A DNA stretch of 64,000 bases, taken from assembly GCA_040367435.1 (NCBI GenBank), contig BAABWY010000001.1, positions 1,094,976 through 1,158,975 on the forward strand. Direction: 5' to 3'. The stretch comes from Hyphomicrobiales bacterium 4NK60-0047b. Its GTDB lineage: Bacteria; Pseudomonadota; Alphaproteobacteria; Rhizobiales; HXMU1428-3. The notes under the pieces are model-generated. The model made no database searches. It had not been told where the DNA came from and saw nothing but the letters and a program-made list of their open reading frames with translations. Positions 28,335-38,002 of this stretch are shown one piece after another. A program made the position numbers and the translations under genes. How positions within the stretch are numbered: the first letter of the stretch is position 1; each line of letters opens with the position of its first letter.

Positions 28335-30737
28335 TTAAGATTGAATACTTGAACGCTGCCCCAGCCTCGTTTGCCAAAATAATAACAACAGCAACAAAGC
28401 AAAAGCGGGCAAATATAGCCACTTCGGCGACAAACGGTCAGGGTTAGCAAGCTGAACTTGTTCAATCACATCCCCAAAATTCAGTCCCGCTTTCTTACCT
28501 AGACCAATAAAATTGAGGTTCGATACATCAATCCCACCTTTTTCATTCAAAGATCCAGTTATTCCCAATCGCTTAAGCGTAACTACGCCCTGCTTATGAG
28601 CATCAGTAAGCGTCTTTGGCTTTTTCTCATCACTCATCTTCACAGTCACCCATTTGCGCGCATCTTCACGCTGTGAGTAATAATAGAGCCGCAAATTCTC
28701 TGCCTTAACACCTTGCGTAAGGCCCGAAGGAGCAACAGGAACAAAAGTCGGAGAAATCTTATTCATAAAAAAATCAGGTCGAAAACAAAGACAGCATACA
28801 ACAAAAAGTAATCCCATTTGAGCAAAATTCAACCGTCCAAACATCCACCTGAAACTCAAAGAGGTAAACGCTAATATCCCAGCCAATGAGGCAATAAATA
28901 TCAAACACCCTTCCCAAAAAGACGTCACATTCAAAAGCAATAAATCAAGATTGAAAATAAATACAAAAGGCAAAATCGCTGTTCGTATAGAATAGAAAAA
29001 CGCTTGAAAGCCAGTCTTCATCGGATCCCCTTTAGAGATCCCAGCTGCCGCATAAGCAGAAAGAGCAACGGGCGGTGTAACATCCGCCATCAAGCCAAAA
29101 TAAAATACAAACAAATGCGCCGCAATGAGCGGCACTTCTAAACCAACACTCGCACCAACCTTAGCAATCACCGGCACCATAAGCGTCGCCACAACCAGAT
29201 AATTGGCAGTGGTTGGTAACCCCATTCCCAAGATAAGAGAAATAACAGCAACCAAAATAAGAAGAAGATATAGATTACCCATCGACAATTGCTCAACAAT
29301 GCTTGTCAAAGCATTCGACAAACCAGACTGCCCAACAGCCCCAACAATGATCCCGGCCGCCGCCAAGGCAAGCGCCACAGAGACCATATTCTTCGCCCCT
29401 TGAATGAGCCCTTCAATAATAATAACTGCGCCCTGCTTAAGTCCCTGAACAACATTGCCACGAGCAAAAAGCACCTCACGAACAAGCAGAATTCCCATTA
29501 AGAAAATAATCGCCCAAAAAACAGCACTCCCTGTTGTCATTCGAGCGCCGACAAGCAAGTAAATCATCAATACAAGCGGTAAAAGATAATACCCCTGGCC
29601 CTTGATCAATTGCCAAGCCGTCATAAGCTTCCCATCCGAAACGCCTGACGGACGTACAGGCTTCAGCCCCAAACGCTGCGCTTCTAAGTCAGCAATATAA
29701 AACAACGCGATGTATGAAATCACCGCTGGCACAAACGCATGATAGATCACATCAAAATAGCTAATGCCTAATAGCTCAGCCATAACAAAAGCAGCCGCAC
29801 CCATAATGGGCGGCATGATCTGTCCGTTAATAGACGCCGCCACTTCAATTGCCCCAGCGCGTTCAGCCGAAAGGCCCGTGCGCTTCATTAAAGGGATAGT
29901 AAACGTGCCTGTGGTCACTGTGTTCGCTATAGAAGACCCAGAGACCATGCCCGTCATCCCAGACGCAAGCACAGCCGCCTTTGCAGGCCCACCTCGATAG
30001 CGCCCCACCAAACTAAGCGCCAAGTCCATAAAAAATTGCCCCGCTCCAGCCCGGTCAAGCAAAGCTCCAAAAACAACAAACAAAAAGATAAACCGAACAG
30101 CCACATCAATCGGAATGCCAAACACACCCTGGTCTGTCAGCCACTGATAATTCGCTAGCCCAGTTAACCCCACACCTTTATGAGCGATCAAATCAGGCAT
30201 GTAGGGACCAAAATAAGAATAGAGCAAAAAGACAAGCCCAACGAGCGCTAAGGGCAAACCAATAGCCCGCCTTGTTGCCTCAAGCAATAACCCAAGACCA
30301 ATCCACCCTAAAACCGCTTCATAGGGCACGATATATCCAAAAACTTCAGTCTTGGCGATTAAGCCAGCTCGTGTGGAAATCGCCTCATAATTCCCCCACA
30401 CATATAGCGCAGCAAAAACAGAGAGAGCTCCCAAAACCACTGAAAGATAAGAAGGACGCCCCAACCCATCAGGCCTGTTAAAAACAGCTCCAAAACTCAA
30501 AAAACAAAGCGCAAAAGCAAAGCCAAGATGTATCCCGCGCGCTGCAATACCAGTTGGCAAACCAACCTCAAGCCAAAACGGAAACGGAGACGCAATCCAA
30601 AGCTGGAAAAATGCCCACAACAGCGCGATACCAGCTACCATAAGAGCATACGGTTCAGCTAAATGAAAATCACCACGCTCTTTATCAAGCGCTGATACAA
30701 CATCCTCACTAAGTAATTCATCTTGTTTAGAACCCAT
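28335..30737 (-). CDS. TRAP transporter fused permease (4TM-12TM), TAXI type
   Basis: About 800 residues. Upstream in-frame codons to 30854 contain a terminator palindrome, so I start at the ATG at 30737 (MGSKQDELL), although its ribosome binding site is weak. The protein fuses the small DctQ-like and large DctM-like subunits: many membrane helices, GMTGMVSGSSIANTVTTGTFTIPLMKR (transport-core signature, split as GMVSGSS and NTVTTGTFTIP) and GMGLPTTANYLVVATLMVP. A C-terminal soluble-looking piece (KMSDEKKPKTLTDAHKQGVV) lies between the last helices. It takes up carboxylates or similar solutes using an ion gradient together with the TAXI binding protein encoded upstream. Confidence 0.9.
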   Translation of the reverse strand: MGSKQDELLSEDVVSALDKERGDFHLAEPYALMVAGIALLWAFFQLWIASPFPFWLEVGLPTGIAARGIHLGFAFALCFLSFGAVFNRPDGLGRPSYLSVVLGALSVFAALYVWGNYEAISTRAGLIAKTEVFGYIVPYEAVLGWIGLGLLLEATRRAIGLPLALVGLVFLLYSYFGPYMPDLIAHKGVGLTGLANYQWLTDQGVFGIPIDVAVRFIFLFVVFGALLDRAGAGQFFMDLALSLVGRYRGGPAKAAVLASGMTGMVSGSSIANTVTTGTFTIPLMKRTGLSAERAGAIEVAASINGQIMPPIMGAAAFVMAELLGISYFDVIYHAFVPAVISYIALFYIADLEAQRLGLKPVRPSGVSDGKLMTAWQLIKGQGYYLLPLVLMIYLLVGARMTTGSAVFWAIIFLMGILLVREVLFARGNVVQGLKQGAVIIIEGLIQGAKNMVSVALALAAAGIIVGAVGQSGLSNALTSIVEQLSMGNLYLLLILVAVISLILGMGLPTTANYLVVATLMVPVIAKVGASVGLEVPLIAAHLFVFYFGLMADVTPPVALSAYAAAGISKGDPMKTGFQAFFYSIRTAILPFVFIFNLDLLLLNVTSFWEGCLIFIASLAGILAFTSLSFRWMFGRLNFAQMGLLFVVCCLCFRPDFFMNKISPTFVPVAPSGLTQGVKAENLRLYYYSQREDARKWVTVKMSDEKKPKTLTDAHKQGVVTLKRLGITGSLNEKGGIDVSNLNFIGLGKKAGLNFGDVIEQVQLANPDRLSPKWLYLPAFALLLLLLFWQTRLGQRSSIQS

Positions 30738-30813
30738 ACGCTTTTTTAGCCCCCATAATTGACCATTTATCTTTAATGAAGCACCCCTAAACGAAAACAT
30801 CAAGAACCATAAA

Positions 30814-30848
30814 AAAAGGTCTCTCAAAATTTTGAGAGACCTTTTTAA
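30814..30848. terminator. Intercistronic palindromic terminator
   Basis: AGGTCTCTCAAAA and TTTTGAGAGACCT form a perfect 26-bp palindrome (30817-30842) flanked by A and T runs on both strands. It separates the binding-protein gene from the permease gene and would terminate part of the transcripts. Confidence 0.85.
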
Positions 30849-30876
30849 AATCAACTGATAATTACAAAAAACCTTG

Positions 30877-31878
30877 TTATTTAATCCAGCCCTTTTCTTT
30901 GTAATATTTCAAAGCTCCGGGATGCAGCGGTGCTGATAAGCCATCCTTTACCATAGTCTTAGGATCAAGCACCCGAAATGCTGGATGATACTTCTTAAAA
31001 TCATCAAGTCCTTCAAAAACAGCTTTCACAAGACCATAGACAACTTTGTCAGATACATCTGCCCGTGTCACCAAAGTCGCCCGCGGACCAAATGTCGTAA
31101 CATCTTCTGTCACAGTTGAGTAAGTCCCAGTTGGAATTTTGGTAAAGTTAAAAAACGGGCGCTCATCAACTAACTTTTTAACTGGAGCGTCTGTTAAAGA
31201 AATGATCCGTGCTTCACAGCCATCCGTTGCTTGCGACACACCCGCATTTGGAAATCCAACTGAATAACCAAAAGCATCAATGTTCCCATTACAAAGAGCC
31301 CCTGCTTGCTCTGTCGAGTTCAGTTCAGTTGCAAGAGAGAAATAACTTTTATCAACGCCATAAGCCTTCATTAGAGTTTCAAATGTGCCCCGCTGACCAG
31401 AACCAGCATTGCCAATATTCACGCGTTTTCCTTTAAGGTCAGCCCATGATTTTATGCCAGATCCTTTAGCAACTAAAATCTGAAACGGTTCAGCGTGCAA
31501 AGAGAAAACGGCTCTAATACTTTCAAGCTGATTGCCCTTAAACTTACTCGTTCCCTTATAGGCATGATATTGCCAATCAGATTGAGCAACACCAAAATCA
31601 AGCTCTTTCGAACGAATGGCATTGATATTATAAATCGAGCCACCAGAAGATGGCGCATTACACCGAACAGCATCTCCATTTTTATTTGCAGCCTTGTTCA
31701 TCAAGTCGCAAATCTTATTCCCAGCAACAAAATAAACCCCTGTTGGGCCACCAGTTCCAATTGAAACAAATGTTTTTTCAGCCTTTGCAAGTGAAACAGA
31801 ACTGGCAAAAACCAGCCCGCAGCTAAGCAAACCACCCACAAAACTCTTAAACATCCCAGCTTTCTTAACGACGTTCAT
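30877..31878 (-). CDS. TAXI family TRAP transporter solute-binding protein
   Basis: 333 residues. Signal peptide (MFKSFVGGLLSCGLVFASSVSLAKA) then FVSIGTGGPTGVYFVAGNKIC, the TAXI signature, and SGGSIYNINAIRSKELDFGVAQSDW, ILVAKGSGIKSWADLKGKRVNIGNAGSG. The mature protein contains Cys pairs that may form disulfides. It delivers substrate to the fused permease downstream; ligands of this family include glutamate and related acids, but the ligand is not predictable here. The strong terminator behind it fits the usual excess of binding protein over permease. Confidence 0.94.
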   Translation of the reverse strand: MNVVKKAGMFKSFVGGLLSCGLVFASSVSLAKAEKTFVSIGTGGPTGVYFVAGNKICDLMNKAANKNGDAVRCNAPSSGGSIYNINAIRSKELDFGVAQSDWQYHAYKGTSKFKGNQLESIRAVFSLHAEPFQILVAKGSGIKSWADLKGKRVNIGNAGSGQRGTFETLMKAYGVDKSYFSLATELNSTEQAGALCNGNIDAFGYSVGFPNAGVSQATDGCEARIISLTDAPVKKLVDERPFFNFTKIPTGTYSTVTEDVTTFGPRATLVTRADVSDKVVYGLVKAVFEGLDDFKKYHPAFRVLDPKTMVKDGLSAPLHPGALKYYKEKGWIK

Positions 31879-32006
31879 CTTATAACCTCTTGATATAAAT
31901 GAAGATATTTCTGTGTCTTTCTTATTCGTTCTCAGACATAAAATTAGTACTTTATGTCAAAATCACGATAGCCAAAAAAATAAGAAGAAAGAAGGCTTTA
32001 AAAAAA

Positions 32007-32408
32007 TTATCTGCTCTGCCCAGCCTCTTCAAGCTCAGCTAAATAAGTTGGCCATAGTTCGCCATGTTCCGAACCAAGCTTGTGCAAATAGACCCAGCTG
32101 TAAAACCCGGTTTTATGCCCATCACTAAATTGAATGCGAACCGCATAATTCCCAACAGGCTCAACATCAGTGATGAGAACCATTTTTTTGCCAAACTGTA
32201 ACTTTCGCTCAGCTTCACTGTGCCCCTGCACCTCAGCACTCGGGCTGTAAACACGCAAATATTCAGCTGACAATTCATAAGTATTTTCAGCAAATGTAAC
32301 CGTGAGTAAATCCCTCGAATGAGAAAGCCTAATCTCACTCGGCACAAGCTGATCATTAATAGACTGATCAACTTTCGTCACATCAGAAGTTCCATTCCCA
32401 GAAGTCAT
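32007..32408 (-). CDS. DUF971 (GBBH-like N-terminal) protein
   Basis: 133 residues. IRLSHSRDLLTVTFAENTYELSAEYLRVYSPSAEVQGHS and VGNYAVRIQFSDGHKTGFYSWVYLHKLG are typical of the DUF971 domain, also found at the N-terminus of gamma-butyrobetaine hydroxylases. Free-standing copies often adjoin mrp/apbC, as here (82 nt upstream on the same strand), suggesting a link to iron-sulfur cluster handling; this link is by context. AAGGGA precedes the ATG. Confidence 0.85.
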   Translation of the reverse strand: MTSGNGTSDVTKVDQSINDQLVPSEIRLSHSRDLLTVTFAENTYELSAEYLRVYSPSAEVQGHSEAERKLQFGKKMVLITDVEPVGNYAVRIQFSDGHKTGFYSWVYLHKLGSEHGELWPTYLAELEEAGQSR

Positions 32409-32490
32409 GGATAAAATCCCTTCATTAAGGCTTTAGCCTTCAGCTCATAGTCCATTCGACTATAGCTATTAAGTAACTAGGGGTTAGCCC

Positions 32491-33675
32491 CTACTCAATC
32501 ACAATCTTTGGCGCAGCAACTCTTGTATCCTCACCCTGCGCATCAAGTGTCGCCCAAATTTTCGCAGCTATCTCCATGTAAGCTTGTGCTTCAGCACTTT
32601 CAGGATTAGTCGCCACAATAGGACGTCCCGCATCAGACGTCTCACGAATATCCATATGCAATGGAATCTGTCCTAAGAAATCAGCACCAATCTTAAGGGC
32701 TTCTTCTTTCGCGCCGCCATGACCAAAAATGTCAGAACGCTCACCGCAAGACGGGCAAAGAAAATAGCTCATATTTTCAACAAGGCCCAAAATAGGAATA
32801 TTCACCTGAGCAAACATATTAATACCCTTGCGTGCATCAATCAGCGCCAGATCCTGCGGCGTTGAAACAATAACTGCCCCAGAAAGCGGTGTTTGCTGGG
32901 CAATTGTAAGTTGAACATCACCAGTCCCAGGTGGCATATCAATAACCAAAACATCCAAAGGCGCCCAGGTGACCTGATTGATCATTTGGCCAAGTGCCGA
33001 CATAACCATCGGCCCGCGCCAAACAACTGGCGTTCCTTCTGCCACCATAAAGCCCATGGACATAACTTTCACACCATATGCTTCTAAAGCGATGATTTCA
33101 TTGTTCGGTCCGGTTTGCGGCTCTTCATTTAAACCAAGTAAACGTGGCATAGAGGGCCCATAAACATCAGCATCCAAAATGCCAACATTCAAACCTTGTG
33201 CTTTAAGGCCCATAGCTAAGTTAACAGATGTTGTTGATTTTCCAACACCGCCCTTGCCAGAGGCAACAGCAATAACATGACGCACACCAGGAATGGCTTG
33301 TCCAGCAGCTGCTTGTTGGCCACCACCACCTTGAGGTCCTCCGCCAGCAGGACTATTAGATTTTCCATTTGCCTTCTCATTTGCCTGGCCATTAGCGTGC
33401 CCGTTAGCTTGAGATCCATTTGATTTCTGGCGTTCAGCAGTAATTGTCACACCAACTGAAGACACATCATCAAGGGCACCAACAACATCTTCGGCTTTCC
33501 GGCAATAGGGCTCTAATTTTTGCGGGTCTTCATTGCCCGCATCAAGGGCAAAATAAACCTTACCATTGGCAATCACCACTTCAGAAACCAGACCACGGTC
33601 AACAATATTGTCACCGCCTTCAAATTCAATCGACTTTAATGCGTCTAGTATTTTCTCTTTCGTGAGACCGGCCAT
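32491..33675 (-). CDS. apbC: Mrp/ApbC-type iron-sulfur cluster carrier ATPase
   Basis: About 394 residues from the ATG at 33675 with GGGAG; the frame extends 45 codons upstream without a better start. Residues about 1-85 are an N-terminal MIP18/DUF59-like domain (KEKILDALKSIEFEGGDNIVD). A low-complexity Asn/Gly/Gln/Lys linker (about 95-130, ANGHANGQANEKANGKSN) leads to the P-loop ATPase: VASGKGGVGKSTTSVNLAMGL (deviant Walker A), DADVYGPSMPRLLG, VIDMPPGTGDVQLT. The CPSC motif in ENMSYFLCPSCGERSDIFG is the bridging cluster-binding site of the dimer. It loads 4Fe-4S clusters onto targets. Confidence 0.94.
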   Translation of the reverse strand: MAGLTKEKILDALKSIEFEGGDNIVDRGLVSEVVIANGKVYFALDAGNEDPQKLEPYCRKAEDVVGALDDVSSVGVTITAERQKSNGSQANGHANGQANEKANGKSNSPAGGGPQGGGGQQAAAGQAIPGVRHVIAVASGKGGVGKSTTSVNLAMGLKAQGLNVGILDADVYGPSMPRLLGLNEEPQTGPNNEIIALEAYGVKVMSMGFMVAEGTPVVWRGPMVMSALGQMINQVTWAPLDVLVIDMPPGTGDVQLTIAQQTPLSGAVIVSTPQDLALIDARKGINMFAQVNIPILGLVENMSYFLCPSCGERSDIFGHGGAKEEALKIGADFLGQIPLHMDIRETSDAGRPIVATNPESAEAQAYMEIAAKIWATLDAQGEDTRVAAPKIVIE

Positions 33676-33945
33676 CAATGGCTCCCTTTCTAAAAATAAA
33701 TCAAATGCAACAAAGCTAAAAAACGATAGCTTTGAAAACAAGCACTTCAAATAAAGTGAAGCTATATTTACGCTCTTGACATATAAATAGCTAGATGTAA
33801 CCAATTTCAAGCATAAAGGCTCAAAAAAGCTGCATTAATTCGTCTAAAAAACAACGGATAAAACAACAAAACAAATGAGACACAGCTTTTAATTGTTTAT
33901 GGTAAAATATTAAAGATCACCAAAAACTAACTGATTGAAATCAAA

Positions 33946-35238
33946 ATGGCTCGAAAACAAATTGATGATTGCTTCCTGCACGACAAAGATCGCCTCACAC
34001 ACAAAGAAGCCCTAAACATCCTCAAAACCAACCTGAGCCCACTTTACACAACAGATACAATAAACATTAATGAAGCTGATAATCGTGTGCTAGCTGAAGA
34101 TATAAAAGCCCCGCGCCCAATCCCTGCACACAGAAACGCAGCAGTCGACGGCTATGCCTTCGCACATAACGAATATTCAAAAGACACAGGAACAACCTTT
34201 CCTGTAAGTGAAAGAGTAATTGCTGGTGCGCCCTTAATTGAAAAAACACAAGAAAACTCTGCCACGCGCATTTTCACCGGCGCTGTCATGCCAGCTGATC
34301 TAGATACCGTCGTCATGCAGGAAGATATCATCCTAAATGAACAATCAGAAGGTGAGACAATCCCTGAGAAAGAGATAAAAGTCACAATCCCACCAGGCTT
34401 AAAACAAGGCGCCAATTGCCGCCAAGCCGGAGAAGACACTGCTGAAAACAGCATCATTGTAGAAAAACAAACAAAATTAACCAGTCGTCACATCGCCGCA
34501 ATAGCATCCGCTGGCATAGATGAGCTCAAAATTCACCAAAAACCCAAAGTCGCCATTCTCTCAACGGGCAATGAAATCTTATCACCAGGCGACGAGTTTC
34601 ACTTAGGCAAGGTTTATGATTCCAACCGGCCCATGTTAAAATCTCTCATCAAATCACAACAAGCTGATTTAACAGACCTCGGCATCATCAAAGATAACCC
34701 GAACGACATTCAAAATACACTTATGGAAGCTGCCAAAACACATGACGTCATAATCACATCTGGTGGTGCCAGCAAAGGTGAAGAAGATCACATCATCACC
34801 AGCCTGCAAAAGCTAGGCAAACAACATATGTGGCAACTCGCCATCAAACCAGGCCGGCCAATGAGCTTTGGTCAAATTAATGACACGCTGTTCATTGGCC
34901 TGCCCGGCAATCCGGTTGCTGCTTTTATTTGCTTTTTTCTCTATGGCATCCCGATTTTAAATCGTCTCTCAGGGCAAGAATGGCAAACCCCACACAAGTT
35001 CCAGGTCATTGCTAATTTTGAAATTCCAAACAAAAAACCTGACCGCCGCGAATTCTTACGCGGAACTTTAAAAACAGAAAACGGAATAACATCTGTCGAC
35101 AAATTCAACCAAGACGGCTCCGGCATCATCCGCTCCCTCACAACAGCTGACGGCCTCATTGAGATTGACGAAGCCACCACAAGCGTCAACAAAGGAGACC
35201 TAGTCACCTTCATCCCCTTCGCCCAAAACGCAATATAA
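33946..35238 (+). CDS. moeA: Molybdopterin molybdenumtransferase
   Basis: 430 residues. PIPAHRNAAVDGYAFAH, RIFTGAVMPADLDTVVMQED, VAILSTGNEI and DVIITSGGASKGEEDH match MoeA; IKPGRPMSFG and FIGLPGNPVAAFICF complete the active-site region. The usual SGGVSVGDYD is here SGGASKGEED. It inserts molybdate into adenylated molybdopterin. It is alone on its strand, divergent from apbC, with a structured element beginning 32 nt after the stop. Confidence 0.92.
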   Translation: MARKQIDDCFLHDKDRLTHKEALNILKTNLSPLYTTDTININEADNRVLAEDIKAPRPIPAHRNAAVDGYAFAHNEYSKDTGTTFPVSERVIAGAPLIEKTQENSATRIFTGAVMPADLDTVVMQEDIILNEQSEGETIPEKEIKVTIPPGLKQGANCRQAGEDTAENSIIVEKQTKLTSRHIAAIASAGIDELKIHQKPKVAILSTGNEILSPGDEFHLGKVYDSNRPMLKSLIKSQQADLTDLGIIKDNPNDIQNTLMEAAKTHDVIITSGGASKGEEDHIITSLQKLGKQHMWQLAIKPGRPMSFGQINDTLFIGLPGNPVAAFICFFLYGIPILNRLSGQEWQTPHKFQVIANFEIPNKKPDRREFLRGTLKTENGITSVDKFNQDGSGIIRSLTTADGLIEIDEATTSVNKGDLVTFIPFAQNAI

Positions 35239-35269
35239 GAATACCTAAATAAATTATAAATTCGATATA

Positions 35270-35386
35270 CGAAGAAGGAGTGACGCCACTTCGGCGTCAG
35301 GACATGGCGAAACGCCAGTGAAGCCCGGCGTGAGCGCCGCCCCTCGGAGGCCCAAGTGCCTTTAGCGCTTGGAATAGCCGTGAGAG
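35270..35386 (+). repeat. GC-rich multi-hairpin element, copy A
   Basis: Starts CGAAGAAGGAG. Hairpins: TGACGCC/GGCGTCA; GGCG..CGCC region; GGCGTGAGCGCC; and GGC-CCAAGTGC-loop-GCGCTTGG-AATA-GCC, ending GTGAGAGA. It lies after moeA. A GGTTGC-type hairpin follows directly at 35393-35424 (GGTTGC/GCAACC with outer GCGC/GCGC). Confidence 0.7.
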
Positions 35387-35513
35387 AAAAAAAGCGCGGT
35401 TGCAAGGGGGCAACCTGAAGCGCCACTAAGAAAGCCATAAAATAAACGCAAAAATAAGCCACACAAAAACGAATAAAGAAAAACCAATAGTTTTTAAGGC
35501 ATAGGTCCTTCAA

Positions 35514-37946
35514 GTGTTAAGTTTTTTTCATGGCATAATTTCTTTTCTGCATTGGCTGGCAAGCCTTGTTCAGGGCACCATTCGGCTCATCATCAGTGTG
35601 ATTGTGTTTAACCCAAATCTAGGCCCCTTGCGATACATCACAGGTACCCTTTTCTTTTATTGTATTTTTGCAGTTTTTCTTGTCTATGTTTTTGCGCCTA
35701 TCCGCGGCTGGGCTGGCTCCATCTGGCTCGGGCCCCAAATTCATTACGCCTCAGAGCGCTGGCTCGGCACGGCCATTTATGAAAAAGACGGCCACTTCAT
35801 CGGCACCTTTGATCCGAATATGGATTCAAAGCGCGACTTAAACACCAGCGGTAAACCCATCATCTTCGATGAGTTAAATTATACCGCCAATCCGGACCAT
35901 AAATCCATTCCTGTCCATACCGTCCCCGATCATTTCTGGAATTGCCTAACTTATCATGAAGACCGTCACCTTGGCGGCCTGTTTAATCCGTTCGGCATAG
36001 ACATCATCGGCGTCCTCAAAATTCCATACACAACCGCCATCCGCTCCTACAAAGCCAAGAAACTCGCCTTCGGCGTTGGTGGCTCAACACTGCCCATGCA
36101 ACTAGTTCGTGTTTATCATGCCTCCCCTCCAAGCCGAGGCGAAAACAGTTTTGATAAACTCCGCCGCAAAATGCTCGAATGGTGGAACGCTCCCGTTTTC
36201 TTCTGGGAACTCACCAGAGGCGGCAATATGGAGCTATTGAAACAATGGTCCGCCAATCACCTGTGGCTGGCGCACAGAACTGGTGGGCAAGACCTACAGG
36301 GCATCGAAATCACCTCCCGCATCATCTTCGGCAAACCAGCAACAGAACTTACAACTGCTGAGCAATATCTGCTGGCGTCATCAGTGAACAAACCGATCAT
36401 CCTGCTCAAAGGCTCAGACAAGCTCAATCAAGTCCGCCTCGATCGCTGGCGCTATGTAGCTGAAGTGCGTGCAAAAGCTTGCGCCACAAACTTGCTGGCA
36501 ACTGATGAGCAAAAAAAATCCGTCTTGTTTGATCTCACATTGCTGGCCAATGGCCCACCAGAGGCACAGATCCAACCCAAGCTTCAAAGCACGATCAAAA
36601 AGCAATTTCCGCATCTTGAAAAAGTCGCAAGAGCAAACCCAATCATGCGCGCCAACCTTCTTATCCCCGCTGCACGCTATGCCGCGAGAGAAGAGATGAA
36701 AAACGCATACGGCTTCAATTGGCGCCAATATGTGCGCGGCGTTGACCTCACGCTAGACGTCACTAAAAACCAACCCTTCCGCACAAAGGTTTGGGAAGCT
36801 TTAGAAAAACTACAAAAGAAATACGAAAAACAAATCAACACCGATTACACGCTGGACTTAAAAACCTTCAAAGACCCTGAAGCGGCAGACAAAATAATGC
36901 CAGATGTCATCATCGCCGCTGCCAACACCAAGGGTGAAATCGTCCGTTATTTTGAATCGAATGACATCGCAGCCTACTATGGCTCGCCCTATGCCCGCTC
37001 AAATGAAAATGGTAGATATGAATCTGAGCGAGAAATAAGAGCCATCGCCTCAGTTGGCAAAATGATGGCCGCCATTGGCCTAGCCAACCAGGGTAAAGAC
37101 ACACTTCAGTCAAGCTATATCGACAACCAAGCCTTCGAGACCGGCCTCAACACCTGCCGTCGCAATGGTACACTCACCAAGCCGCGCCGCGCCGAAGTCG
37201 CCTTTGCATGCTCACTTAACCGTCCGCTAGAATGGCGCATGGCAAAGTACGGCCAGAAAGGCTCACAAACCATCATCGACAAATTCGGCTTCACCATGCC
37301 CTACGCCCCTGATGCCCAATCCAGAACACCAGCGTCAACAGCAATGGTCCGCGGCCTCGTGACAGCGTCGCCCAGAAAAGTGCATCAAATGTCGACCGTG
37401 ATTTTGGCAAGCCTGACGGGCAAAGGAAATAACTCAATTCCATTGCCCTTTATGGTGAGAAATTTTCAACGCACGGGCTTACAAAACCCATATGAGAAAA
37501 ACACAGCAACAAGTTCATTCCAAAGCAACACAGACATCATCCCAAATCGGGTCATCAGAGCCTCCGCCCGTCCGCGCCTAAAGCAATTCCTAAGCGCCCC
37601 GCTCTGTTACACCAGCGGCAACAAACGCCACGGAACATTGAAGCAAGTTTCAAACTGGTGCGCGGCAAGAAATAAAGATGTGAGACTACATTTCGCCAAA
37701 ACCGGCACGCAGGTGACGGTCGACGCCGACCAAACCGTAGACGTCTGGGTCTCCGGCGGCATTCAGTTTTCTAATGGGAAGGCATATTCTTATGTGATTA
37801 CGGTAGGAACAGGCAACAGAAACAGAGCCTGGGCCACCAAACTCCACTCCTCCCAACTCGCCACGCCTTTGCTGAAAACTCTCCTAAAAGAACTGAGGAA
37901 TGATGCGTTTAATAAACGGAAGGTGAAAACTAGCCGAGCTAATTGA
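35514..37946 (+). CDS. Divergent class A penicillin-binding protein (GT51 + transpeptidase)
   Basis: 810 residues from a GTG; the start is uncertain and an AAGG lies about 20 nt upstream. A membrane helix at about 45-65 anchors it. The GT51 domain has the catalytic Glu149 in TYHEDRHLGG and GGSTLPMQLVR (the GGSTxxQQ motif with Met for the first Gln). The transpeptidase domain has SVGK (Ser513, Lys516), SLN in ACSLNRPLEW and KTGT (Lys729) in FAKTGTQVT, so all three active-site motifs are present. It should polymerise and cross-link peptidoglycan. Sequence is well away from standard PBP1a/1c, so the subclass is left open. Confidence 0.88.
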   Translation: MLSFFHGIISFLHWLASLVQGTIRLIISVIVFNPNLGPLRYITGTLFFYCIFAVFLVYVFAPIRGWAGSIWLGPQIHYASERWLGTAIYEKDGHFIGTFDPNMDSKRDLNTSGKPIIFDELNYTANPDHKSIPVHTVPDHFWNCLTYHEDRHLGGLFNPFGIDIIGVLKIPYTTAIRSYKAKKLAFGVGGSTLPMQLVRVYHASPPSRGENSFDKLRRKMLEWWNAPVFFWELTRGGNMELLKQWSANHLWLAHRTGGQDLQGIEITSRIIFGKPATELTTAEQYLLASSVNKPIILLKGSDKLNQVRLDRWRYVAEVRAKACATNLLATDEQKKSVLFDLTLLANGPPEAQIQPKLQSTIKKQFPHLEKVARANPIMRANLLIPAARYAAREEMKNAYGFNWRQYVRGVDLTLDVTKNQPFRTKVWEALEKLQKKYEKQINTDYTLDLKTFKDPEAADKIMPDVIIAAANTKGEIVRYFESNDIAAYYGSPYARSNENGRYESEREIRAIASVGKMMAAIGLANQGKDTLQSSYIDNQAFETGLNTCRRNGTLTKPRRAEVAFACSLNRPLEWRMAKYGQKGSQTIIDKFGFTMPYAPDAQSRTPASTAMVRGLVTASPRKVHQMSTVILASLTGKGNNSIPLPFMVRNFQRTGLQNPYEKNTATSSFQSNTDIIPNRVIRASARPRLKQFLSAPLCYTSGNKRHGTLKQVSNWCAARNKDVRLHFAKTGTQVTVDADQTVDVWVSGGIQFSNGKAYSYVITVGTGNRNRAWATKLHSSQLATPLLKTLLKELRNDAFNKRKVKTSRAN

Positions 37947-38002
37947 TTGATTAGCCAATACTGAATTTATCTGAAGTGCAAAAAATGGCTAATTTAAATC
38001 GT

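Noticed and set aside
33676..33810. N-terminal extension of apbC and similar extensions of the 49420, 54460, 60369 and 38003 genes
   Set aside because: The extensions lack ribosome binding sites and family similarity, while internal ATG codons have good sites.
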